Of a stretch of DNA of 64,000 nt, positions 47,401 to 55,000 are shown piece by piece; position 1 is the stretch's first letter, and each line of letters begins with the position of its first letter. The DNA is taken from NCBI RefSeq assembly GCF_000374925.1, contig NZ_KB895549.1:1-64000 (forward strand), given 5' to 3'. Position numbers and translations under genes: made by a program. The notes under the pieces were generated by a model. The model saw only the letters and a list, made by a program, of their open reading frames with translations. It was not told the DNA's origin and made no database searches. Origin of the DNA: Arthrobacter sp. 131MFCol6.1. Its GTDB lineage: Bacteria; Actinomycetota; Actinomycetes; Actinomycetales; Micrococcaceae.

Positions 47401-49298
47401 TGGTGGGCGTCGGCGACATGTCCGGCGACGTGTTCGGCAACGGCATGCTGCTCTCCAAGCACATCCGCCTGCTGGCGGCGTTCGACCACCGGCACATCTT
47501 CCTCGACCCCACCCCGGACGAGGCAACGTCCTACGCGGAACGCCAGCGGCTCTTCGAACTGCCCCGGTCCTCGTGGGATGACTACAACAAGTCGCTCATC
47601 AGCGAAGGCGGCGGCGTCTTTGCCCGGCAGGCTAAGTCGATCCCGGTGTCCGCGCAGGTCCGCGCCGCCCTCGGCCTCCCGGAGGGCACCACGGAGCTGA
47701 GCCCGCCGGAGCTCCTGCGCGCCATCCTCCTCGCCCCGGCCGACCTGCTCTACAACGGAGGCATCGGCACCTACGTCAAGGCCAGCACCGAAACGAATGC
47801 CGAGGTCGGTGACAAGGCCAACGACGCCATCCGCGTGGACGGCCGCGAACTGCGGGTCAAGGTGGTCGGGGAAGGCGGAAACCTGGGGATGACCCAGCGC
47901 GGACGCATCGAGGCCGCGCTGCAGGGCGTCATCCTCAACACGGACGCGATTGACAACTCGGCCGGCGTGGACTGCTCGGACCACGAGGTCAACATCAAGA
48001 TCTTCGTGGACCGGATGGTGGCGGCAGGCAAGCTTGAGCCCGCCGAGCGTGCGGACTTCCTGGCCTCGATGACCGACGAGGTCGGCCGGCTGGTGCTCGA
48101 GGACAACATCGACCAGAACATCCTGCTCCTCAACGACCGGATGCGGGTCTCCGAATGGAGCCCCAGCTACGAACGGCTCATGGACTGGCTGGAAAAGTCT
48201 GCGGACCTCAAGCGGGACCTGGAGGCGCTGCCCACCACGGACACGCTGCGGGAGCGCCTGGAACAGGGCCAGGGGCTGACCTCCCCGGAGCTTTCGGTCC
48301 TGGCCGCCTACGCCAAGATCGAACTTGCCACCGCGCTGCGCGACAGCGACCTCGCCGATGACCCGTGGTTCCGCACGACACTGCGGGCCTACTTCCCGGA
48401 GCAGCTGCGGGAGAGGTTCGACGCCGAACTGGACACCCACCCGCTGCGCCGCGAGATTATCGCGACCGTGGTTGCCAACGACATGATCAACCTCGGCGGC
48501 ATCACCTTCGCGTTCCGTGCCATCGAGGAAACCTCGGCCACGGAGGCGGCCGTCGCCAAGGCGTTCGTTGCCCTCCGCGAGGTCTACGAGCTGGACATCA
48601 TGGTCACGGAACTCAACGAACTGCCGGCGTCGTTCCCGACCGAACACTGGAGCACCGTCCACCTGGACATCCGGCGGCTGCTGGACCGCGCCGTCCGGTG
48701 GCTCCTCGGCCAGGGCTCGGCGTCCCGTCCGATCGCCGAGATCGTGGCCGAATTCAAGCCGCTGATGGATCCCATGCGGGCCCGGCTGCTCGACTACCTC
48801 CGGGGCGACGACCGCGCCCGCGTGGCCGAATGGCTGGAGAAGGCCCGCAGCTGGGACCTTCCGGAAGACCTGGCTCACCGCTGGGCGGAACTGTTCGAGA
48901 GCTTCGTGCTCCTGGACATCGCCAAGATCGTCCACGGCAGCAAGGAATCCGTGGCCGATATTGCCCACGTGTACTACACCGTCTTCAACCGCTTCCATGC
49001 AGATTCCCTCCTCGAACGCATCACCAAGCTGCCGAGGGAGGACCGCTGGCAGGCCCTGGCCCGTGCAGCACTGCGCGATGACCTCTACTCCACCGTCTCG
49101 GACATGACGACGGCGGTGCTGGAGTGCACCCCCGCCGGGACTCCCGCGGAGGAGCGGCTGGCGGTCTGGGAGGGCCAGAACGCGGAGCAGCTGGGCCGGG
49201 CGAAGTCAATGTTTGACGAGGTCAATGCGCTCGAGGCCGATGACATGGCCTCACTGTCGGTAGCATTGAGGCTCTTGAGGTCAATCGTCCGACGCTAA
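44439..49298 (+). CDS. gdh2: Large NAD-specific glutamate dehydrogenase
   Basis: The product has 1619 residues from ATG 44439, 7 bases after GGAGG. This is the 180-kDa class (GDH-180, COG2902). It has N-terminal ACT-like regulatory segments, including LYIVTDDMPFLVDSVNAELV, then the catalytic centre PFPRPMFEIWVYSPRVEG, KVARGGLRWSDRREDFRTE and AVIVPTGAKGGFYAKQLPD, then a NAD domain and a long helical C-terminus. The enzyme oxidises glutamate to 2-oxoglutarate and ammonia for catabolism; in mycobacteria and corynebacteria its relative is restrained by GarA/OdhI. A PdtaS-like kinase begins 36 bp downstream. Confidence 0.95.
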   Translation: MSSGSSVEDQPVSIGSSESYLGDYYEHLAEEDFRAYPQEVLTARTETHRQIAATRKPGIANIALRDEADCSVLYIVTDDMPFLVDSVNAELVRQNAPIHLVLHPLFVVTRNRETGDLVKVARVPSHLGISSGDTAAMPNLSHLIAEGDNASHMESWIAVEIDLVDDEKRAELVKGISRVLGDVRAAVEDWPKMRTKALEISADLDRVANRAQIAELRQAQDLLRWLDDGNFTFLGYREYDLVNESGEDVLELREESGLGLLRAGADTRQVQHLTEAGRKKAREKRALVITKANSRSTVHRPAYLDYIGVKSFDAAGNVNGERRFIGLFATTAYAGSVRDIPVVREKVAAVLSDAGFPPDSHSGKDLLGILETYPRDELFQIEIPDLAAIATGIQRLQERRRTRLFLRPDIYGRFMSAVVYLPRDRYTTNVRLRIEQELRETFNAVSIDYEARMTESALARLFFRIRLPKDADVSNVNSDELEKRLVRAARSWGEGISEVLRARGDGGDASAKELAAVWAEAFPAGYRVDYEIEDALQDIDRFEKYGAAAERAGEAVKEHPGVHVYLPDGAGATLEEDARVKLYMLEPKSLSQILPYFHNLGLEVLDERPFEIETADHRDFFLYDLGLKYPAGVDPQATGQLLGEFFGAAVTGAVESDSFDRLVLREGMHWRQVVVLRAYAKYMRQMGNTNSFGFLADTLLANPDVTRGLSALFTARFDPALSDADRVLREVEVLAGLDAAIEQVATLDADRVLRTFKNLIQATLRTNYFQNKPHLSFKLDPSLIEGLPFPRPMFEIWVYSPRVEGVHLRFGKVARGGLRWSDRREDFRTEILGLVKAQTVKNAVIVPTGAKGGFYAKQLPDPAADRSAWMAEGVESYKTFIRGLLDITDNLIVTPEGETVRPPADVVRHDDDDSYLVVAADKGTASFSDIANGLAFEYGFWLGDAFASGGSVGYDHKAMGITARGAWESVKRHFSELDLDTQAEPFTVVGVGDMSGDVFGNGMLLSKHIRLLAAFDHRHIFLDPTPDEATSYAERQRLFELPRSSWDDYNKSLISEGGGVFARQAKSIPVSAQVRAALGLPEGTTELSPPELLRAILLAPADLLYNGGIGTYVKASTETNAEVGDKANDAIRVDGRELRVKVVGEGGNLGMTQRGRIEAALQGVILNTDAIDNSAGVDCSDHEVNIKIFVDRMVAAGKLEPAERADFLASMTDEVGRLVLEDNIDQNILLLNDRMRVSEWSPSYERLMDWLEKSADLKRDLEALPTTDTLRERLEQGQGLTSPELSVLAAYAKIELATALRDSDLADDPWFRTTLRAYFPEQLRERFDAELDTHPLRREIIATVVANDMINLGGITFAFRAIEETSATEAAVAKAFVALREVYELDIMVTELNELPASFPTEHWSTVHLDIRRLLDRAVRWLLGQGSASRPIAEIVAEFKPLMDPMRARLLDYLRGDDRARVAEWLEKARSWDLPEDLAHRWAELFESFVLLDIAKIVHGSKESVADIAHVYYTVFNRFHADSLLERITKLPREDRWQALARAALRDDLYSTVSDMTTAVLECTPAGTPAEERLAVWEGQNAEQLGRAKSMFDEVNALEADDMASLSVALRLLRSIVRR

Positions 49299-49334
49299 GG
49301 GGCTGCCGTCCCTGGCGTCGCAAATGGAGGTGCT

Positions 49335-50804
49335 GTGGCAATCTTTACGGACCCAATCAGGGAACATGCTGATTTCGGCCCGGGGGACGCCGAATGGCTG
49401 CATCTCCTGGTCGGCGACTGGCAGATGGTCGCCGATCTCGCGTTCGCCGACCTTGCCCTGTGGTTTCCGCATCCGGAGTTCGGCTATGTGGCACTGGCCC
49501 ACGTCCGCCCCTCCACCACGCACACGGTGTTCCACGCCGACTTCGTGGGGGAGGGGATCCGGTCGGACCTGCAGCCGCTGGTCGACAAGGCGTGGGAGAG
49601 CCGCGCGATCGAGCGCTCCAACGAGACCAACTGGAGCAGCGACATGGCGCTGCGGGTTGAGGCAGTCCCGATGGTCCGCAACGGCCGTACCCTGGCGATC
49701 GTGACCTCCCACATGGACCTTTCGAGTTCGCGGATGCCCTCCCGGCTCGAGCTCACCTACCGGCAATGCGCGTACGATCTGCTGCGCATGGGAACCCTGG
49801 GGCTGTGGCCGGACTTCGCGTCGCCCACGGGCTCGCGCCGGGGCGCTCCCCGCGTGGGTGACGGTTTGATCAGGCTCGACGCCGAGGGGATCGTGCAGTA
49901 CGCCAGCCCCAACGGGGTCTCGGCGTTCCGCCGCCTCGGCGACGGCGAGTCGCTCGAGGGCCGGTCCCTGGCCGAGGTTACTGCCGGGCTTTTGCGGGAC
50001 CGGCGCATGGTCGATGAAACACTGCCGCTCGTCGTCACCGGCCGGATGCCGTGGCGCAGTGAAATCGAGTCACGCGGCGTGAGTCTTTCGCTGCGCGCGA
50101 TCCCGCTGCGCGACGAACAGCAGCGCTTCGGCGCCTTGGTCCTGTGCCGGGACGTCTCGGAGCTGCGCCGCCGGGAGATGGAGCTGGTCACCAAGGACGC
50201 CACGATCCGCGAAATCCATCACCGGGTGAAGAACAACCTGCAGACTGTCGCGGCCCTCCTGCGGATGCAGTCGCGGCGCATGGTCAGTGACGAGGCCAAG
50301 CAGGGACTCGAGCAGGCCATGCGGCGGGTGGCGACCATTGCCCTCGTGCATGAGACGCTCTCGCAGGGCCTGACGCAGAGCGTTGATTTTGACGAACTCA
50401 TCGGCCGCCAGTTCCGGCTCTCGGCCGAGGTTGCCTCGCCTTCTCAGCAGGTCAAGACGCAGCGTTCGGGCCTCTTCGGCGAACTGCCGAGCGACTTCGC
50501 CACCCCGCTGGCCCTCGTCATCAACGAACTGGTCACGAACGCCGTCGAGCACGGGCTGGAGGGGAGGACCGGCACTGTCTGGCTGCTCGCCGACCGGTCT
50601 GAGAGCGAGGACGGGGATGAACTTCTCACCGTGACAGTGGAGGACGACGGCGTCGGACTGCCGGACACGCCGTATGTCGAGGGCCTGGGCCTGCAGATTG
50701 TCCGCACACTGGTCATGAGTGAACTCGGCGGCACCATCCACTGGCAGGGAAGGGATGGCGGGGGAACGGCAGTCCAGATTGTCCTGAGCCTGACGCCGCG
50801 CTGA
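49335..50804 (+). CDS. pdtaS: PdtaS-like cytosolic sensor histidine kinase
   Basis: The product has 489 residues and begins at GTG 49335 behind GGAGG. There are no membrane helices. A GAF-like N-terminal domain (about 1-150) and a PAS-like domain (about 175-275) lead to HisKA_2 (IREIHHRVKNNLQTVAALLR, His295/His296) and a HATPase with NELVTNAVEHG and LGLQIVRTLV. The architecture matches Rv3220c (PdtaS), which phosphorylates PdtaR, an ANTAR RNA-binding regulator. Its neighbour whiB1 is also the neighbour in M. tuberculosis (Rv3219). PdtaR is not in the window. Confidence 0.92.
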   Translation: MAIFTDPIREHADFGPGDAEWLHLLVGDWQMVADLAFADLALWFPHPEFGYVALAHVRPSTTHTVFHADFVGEGIRSDLQPLVDKAWESRAIERSNETNWSSDMALRVEAVPMVRNGRTLAIVTSHMDLSSSRMPSRLELTYRQCAYDLLRMGTLGLWPDFASPTGSRRGAPRVGDGLIRLDAEGIVQYASPNGVSAFRRLGDGESLEGRSLAEVTAGLLRDRRMVDETLPLVVTGRMPWRSEIESRGVSLSLRAIPLRDEQQRFGALVLCRDVSELRRREMELVTKDATIREIHHRVKNNLQTVAALLRMQSRRMVSDEAKQGLEQAMRRVATIALVHETLSQGLTQSVDFDELIGRQFRLSAEVASPSQQVKTQRSGLFGELPSDFATPLALVINELVTNAVEHGLEGRTGTVWLLADRSESEDGDELLTVTVEDDGVGLPDTPYVEGLGLQIVRTLVMSELGGTIHWQGRDGGGTAVQIVLSLTPR

Positions 50805-50854
50805 CAGCTTGCCGCATTGACAGCTTGGCGCCGCATTGACAGCTTGGCGCCGCG
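50801..50854. repeat. 19-bp tandem repeat overlapping the kinase stop codon
   Basis: TTGACAGCTTGGCGCCGCA occurs at 50817-50835 and 50836-50854 (last base differs), with a shortened first copy at 50801-50816 that includes the TGA stop of the kinase gene. Slippage here would not change the protein, since the stop lies in the first copy. Confidence 0.75.
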
Positions 50855-50894
50855 CTGGCGCCGGCTTAACGCGCTGGCGTGGGCTTAAACGGAG

Positions 50895-50926
50895 AATGGC
50901 CGCGGACCTGTGGGTCCGCGGCCATT
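50895..50926. terminator. Bidirectional terminator between pdtaS and whiB1
   Basis: Arms 50895-50908 and 50913-50926 pair perfectly over 14 bp around TGTG. It begins with AA and ends with TT, so it suits converging transcripts on both sides. Confidence 0.85.
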
Positions 50927-50969
50927 GCTGCAGGGTAGGACGATGGCTGCCGGCACTCCGGCAGCAGGC

Positions 50970-51218
50970 TTAGGAGGCGCGCCGTGCCCGTGCTGCGCGG
51001 CGTTTGAGGGCGCGGCGCTCGTCCTCGCTCATGCCGCCCCACACTCCGGCATCCTGGCCGGATTCCAATGCCCATTGCAGGCAGGTGTCCACGACGGGGC
51101 AGCGCCGGCAAACACTTTTCGCTTCCTCGATCTGCAGGAGGGCAGGGCCGGTGTTTCCTACGGGGAAAAACAGCTCCGGGTCCTTGTCAAGGCAGGCTGC
51201 GCGGTTACGCCAATCCAT
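50970..51218 (-). CDS. whiB1: WhiB-family Fe-S regulator WhiB1
   Basis: The product has 82 residues and starts at ATG 51218. The four cluster cysteines are Cys9, Cys37, Cys40 and Cys46 (C-x27-C-x2-C-x5-C). The GVWGG turn (58-62) and the basic C-terminus (RRALKRRAARARRAS) are typical of WhiB1. Such proteins bind a 4Fe-4S cluster that reacts with nitric oxide, and the protein contacts sigma-A region 4. The gene converges on pdtaS. A CRP-type site lies 42 bases upstream of the start codon; whiB1 is CRP-controlled in M. tuberculosis. Confidence 0.95.
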   Translation of the reverse strand: MDWRNRAACLDKDPELFFPVGNTGPALLQIEEAKSVCRRCPVVDTCLQWALESGQDAGVWGGMSEDERRALKRRAARARRAS

Positions 51219-51260
51219 GCTGATCAGTCACTCCATTCCTGGGAACTCGTTAAATGCCTT

Positions 51261-51276
51261 TGTGAAATTATTCACT
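51261..51276. promoter_or_regulatory. CRP-type site upstream of whiB1
   Basis: TGTGAAATTATTCACT matches TGTGA-N6-TCACA at 9 of 10 fixed positions. It lies 42 bases before the whiB1 start codon. Control of whiB1 by the cAMP receptor protein is established in M. tuberculosis, which supports the reading. The promoter boxes themselves are not clear, so activation or repression cannot be decided. Confidence 0.65.
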
Positions 51277-51445
51277 AGAGGCTTCATAAGAAAAGGGCCC
51301 ATTGGGGCCCCCTCGGTCATCTGGATTAAGCGTGTCATGTTAACGCTGTGTAAACAAGGGGTAATTGAGGCCAAGATGCCTCGAGACCGTGAGCGATGCA
51401 TCACATTCAGTGGCGGAGTCCTCACATCTAGACGACTATGTCCGG

Positions 51446-51457
51446 TAGTGTGCCAGT
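51446..51457 (+). promoter_or_regulatory. -10 box of a leaderless promoter for the 51458 gene
   Basis: TAGTGT (51446-51451), then 6 bases, then GTG 51458. No ribosome site is present. Confidence 0.5.
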
Positions 51458-52018
51458 GTGTCAAGGCCCCCTGTGAACCCTGAAGACCCCCGTGAAAATG
51501 CCGGCGAAAACCCCGGTGAGAATCCCCGCGAAAACCCCGGCGACAGTCTCCGTGAAAATGCCGGCGGGCATCCCGCAGCAGATACGCTGCGGAATCCGGG
51601 CGAAGCCCCTGCCGGAAGCCCTGTGCGGCCACGGGGAATTGTTGTCATCGCCGTGATCGTGGCACTGGAAGCCGCGGCGCTGCTCGTGGCGGCCATCTGG
51701 TACGGGACCCAGCTTTTGACCGGGGCGCCAGTGCTCTCTTTCTGGGGTGCCGTCTTTACGCTCTGCCTCCTGCTGGCCTTCTCCGTCTGGCTCTTTGCCG
51801 TCGCCCGCTTCCTGCTGCGAGGGTTCCGCTGGACTCGGGCCGGTGCCCTGGTGGCCCAGCTCTTCCTGCTGACCATCGGCTTCCCCACCCTGACCGGCGG
51901 CTATCCCGTGGCCGGACTGGCCATGCTGATCCCCGCTGTGACGGCGATCGTGCTTCTGTTCGACAAGCGGGTCATAGCGTTCGCCTCACGGGCAGCCGGA
52001 GCCCCGCCCGCCCTGTAG
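51458..52018 (+). CDS. Small membrane protein with acidic REN(A/P)G repeats
   Basis: The product has 186 residues and begins at GTG 51458. Residues 10-36 hold a degenerate repeat of REN(A/P)G or GENPG units, encoded by an imperfect DNA repeat. Four membrane helices follow: about 60-80 (GIVVIAVIVALEAAALLVAA), 92-115, 125-145 and 150-168. No family is recognised. It is a simple integral membrane protein of unknown role. The last 33 bp overlap the 3' end of the converging FtsK-like gene. Confidence 0.75.
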   Translation: MSRPPVNPEDPRENAGENPGENPRENPGDSLRENAGGHPAADTLRNPGEAPAGSPVRPRGIVVIAVIVALEAAALLVAAIWYGTQLLTGAPVLSFWGAVFTLCLLLAFSVWLFAVARFLLRGFRWTRAGALVAQLFLLTIGFPTLTGGYPVAGLAMLIPAVTAIVLLFDKRVIAFASRAAGAPPAL

Positions 52019-55000
52019 CGGTCCGTCCCGTGCGGCGTGCCGCCCAGATGAGATGCGCTCGGCCCCGCCGTTGGACCGGAGAGACTCCGGCCGGACGGCA
52101 GGGCGGGGCGCAGCCAGCTGGACCGGCGTCGCGCGGCCGTCGGAAATGATGACGGCGCGTCCCGGCGGGGGACTGTGCTCCGGATCGAACCGGACCCCGA
52201 ACGGCTCACTGTCCATGGGCCCCCGCGGACGTATCAGGACCGCCCGTCCCTGGCCACGCACGGTGGCGGCTAGATCCACCCGTTGCCCAAAGGCCGGGCC
52301 AAATCCCGCGGTGAGGATCACCCTCCAGCCCAGACTGTTCAGGGACGCCAGGGCCCTGTTGGCCTCGGGTGAGAGCAGATCGGCGTCGTCTGCGAGCGCA
52401 ATCGCTGACCGGTCCAGGGTGCCTGCGAGCGCGCTGGCGTGGAGTCCGGACCAGTACTGGCCGGAATCGGTCCCCGGCCGCGGCGCGAGCCAGGCGCAAG
52501 CGGGGTTCATCCCCGGCAGCGCAGCCAGCAGCGTGCTTTTGCCCGAGCCGGGGCCGCCGAGGACCGCGAGGACGCCGCCGGGCGGCAACTGAATCTGTTG
52601 CGGCCGGAGTTCGTCGCCGCCGACCCCGAGGACCAACGCGGCCGCCGGGACCGGGACGTCCGCGGTGCCGGGCAAGGCGCTGGACCCGGCAGCAGGCGCC
52701 GGAATCCTCTGCCCTGGACCGGAGCTGCCGCACTGGGCCAGCACCTCGTCCACGGTCACCAACCCAGGCAGCGCGTCCACCCGGAAGGGACTCGTCGAGA
52801 CGGCTGCACCCGTGGCGTGCCGCCCGCCCGCGGCTGCTGGTTCGAACAGCTGGGCCGCATGCCCGGTCGCCAGAGGCGTGGGAACAAAGGCGCCGAACAC
52901 GGCCACGCGGCCGGGGACGGGTTCCAGCGCCGGAAGCCGCGGCCATGCAAGCCGGCCTTCGTCGGTAGACCCCAAAGGGAAGAAGATCCGGTTGGGCAGG
53001 CCAGCGAAGAACCTCGCGGTCACGAGCTCACGCCCGCCCGAGACGATGACAGTGATCCCTGCCCGGGAACCGTCCCGCACGATGTCATGAACGAGGTCTT
53101 CGGCCCAGGCCAGCGGGCCGGACCGGAATGCCGAAACCCAGGCGCCCCAGCCGCTGAGCACCAGGACCAGTCCGGACCGCGGCCCGCCCGCCGGCGTCCC
53201 CAGCCGTGACGTGGCTTCTTCGGCGACCCGCCGCAACACCCTGGCGGCCCGGCGCACTTCCTGCAGCCCGGCCACCGCGCCGACCCGGGGCTCCGCCGCG
53301 GCGCCGCTGAAAGCGCCGGTGGCGTCAAGTATGTACAGGTGCGACTCGACGCTGCCGGCCAGGAGCTGATCGACTGCGAGGGCCAATACAGGATCGCCGG
53401 CGCCGGCCTCAGCGCCGACAAGGCCCAGATGCCCGTGTACGGCAGGACTCCAGCCCAGCTCCGCGACGCCTTGGAGTTCCGGCAGGTCCACCCGCCCCAG
53501 CCGGACTGTGTCCCGCTCGGCGTGCCCGGGACCTGGATGCGGCAGCAGGGCCGGCAGGGGATCTGCCACCGGCCGGCGGGGACGCCGCGCGCCAAGATCC
53601 TCCCAGATGGCTATAGCGGAGTCGATGAGCGCGGCCGTTCCCTGTGCCGGAGTCGGAACAGGAACCGGGACCGGTGTCGGGGCCGCGCCGTCGTCAGCGT
53701 CGCGTCCGCCGGAGCCGCCGCCGCGGGAACCTGCGGCTGCCGGTGGCCGCGTCAGCTCGTCCGTGACCGTTCGAACCGTGATTGTTCCCTCTGCCTGCGG
53801 GGCGGTCCGGGGCGTCAGGGCGGCCGTCTGGAACTCCTCCGGAGCTTGTGCACCGCGGATCAGGTACGCCCGCCCGGGGCGGCCAATGGGAATGGCGGCC
53901 GCAAGCCCGGAGCCCATAATGTCGAACGATTCGGAGCCGGACTGGACCCGGAGCGCGATGCAGGTGGTGACATTGGCCCTGATGTCGGCGTTCAGGGCTC
54001 CCTGCGGGCGCTGGGTGGCCATGACGAGATGGATCCCCAATGACCTGCCGATGGCGGCAATCCTCATGAGTTCGGAGAGGGCGCCGGGCGCTTCGTCCAC
54101 CAGGATCCTGAACTCGTCAACGACGATGACCAGATAGGGGACGGGCGGTCCGGCGGCCGGTGACGCCTCGTAGGCTGTGAGGTCCGGTGCATTGGCCCGG
54201 GCGAGCAGCTCCTCCCTCCTCCGGACCTCGGCCCGCAGGGAAACCAGTGTGCGCTCCACCTGTGTGGCGCCCAGATCGGTTAGCATGCCGACGCAGTGCG
54301 GAAGGCCGGTGAGCGGGCCCAGGCCGGAGCCGCCCTTGAAATCTATGAAGAGCAGGTTGACCCGGTCCGGAGGATGGCTGGCCGCGAGGCCGGCGGCAAG
54401 AGTCCGCAAGAACTCCGACTTCCCGGAACCCGTGGTCCCCGCGACCAGGAAGTGCGGACCGTCAGCCTTTAGATCGATCCGCACGATCCCCCGGATCGCC
54501 GCGCCGACCGGCGTACCCAGCCCGGCCTCCGTGCCGCTCCGGGACCAGCGCCGGGAGATGTCCGATGCCGAGAGGGGAAGGACGTCGGCCAGGCTGCAGT
54601 GCTGCGGGATGGCCGGCGGGGGAGTCGCCGGCGTGCGCCGTGTGGCACTGAACCCCCGGCAAAAGCGGTCAAAGACCTCGGCCGGGACCAGATCCGGGAC
54701 GAAGTCCAGGGGCAGGGACCCAGTCCTGATCAGGGCACCGCGCCGGCCGAGGACAATGCCGGGGTGCACGCCGGGACCCGGCTCCGGCGAGCACTCGATC
54801 ACCTTCCACCCGTGTGCCGCCGCCATTGCCCTGAATGCCGGGCCGGCGCCGGCAGCGCCCGGCCCGGTCGGGGCGCCGGCAGCGTCCGGCCCGGGCGGGG
54901 CGCCGGACCGCGCCGGAGTGTCCCAAAGAATGAGGAACCCCCCGTCGAAGCCCTCGCCCGGACCCGGACCACCGGTGCCGGTACTGCCGGGACCGCCCGG

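Noticed and set aside
45684..48998. Open frame of 1104 codons antisense to the glutamate dehydrogenase gene
   Set aside because: Shadow of the real gene, with no family motif.
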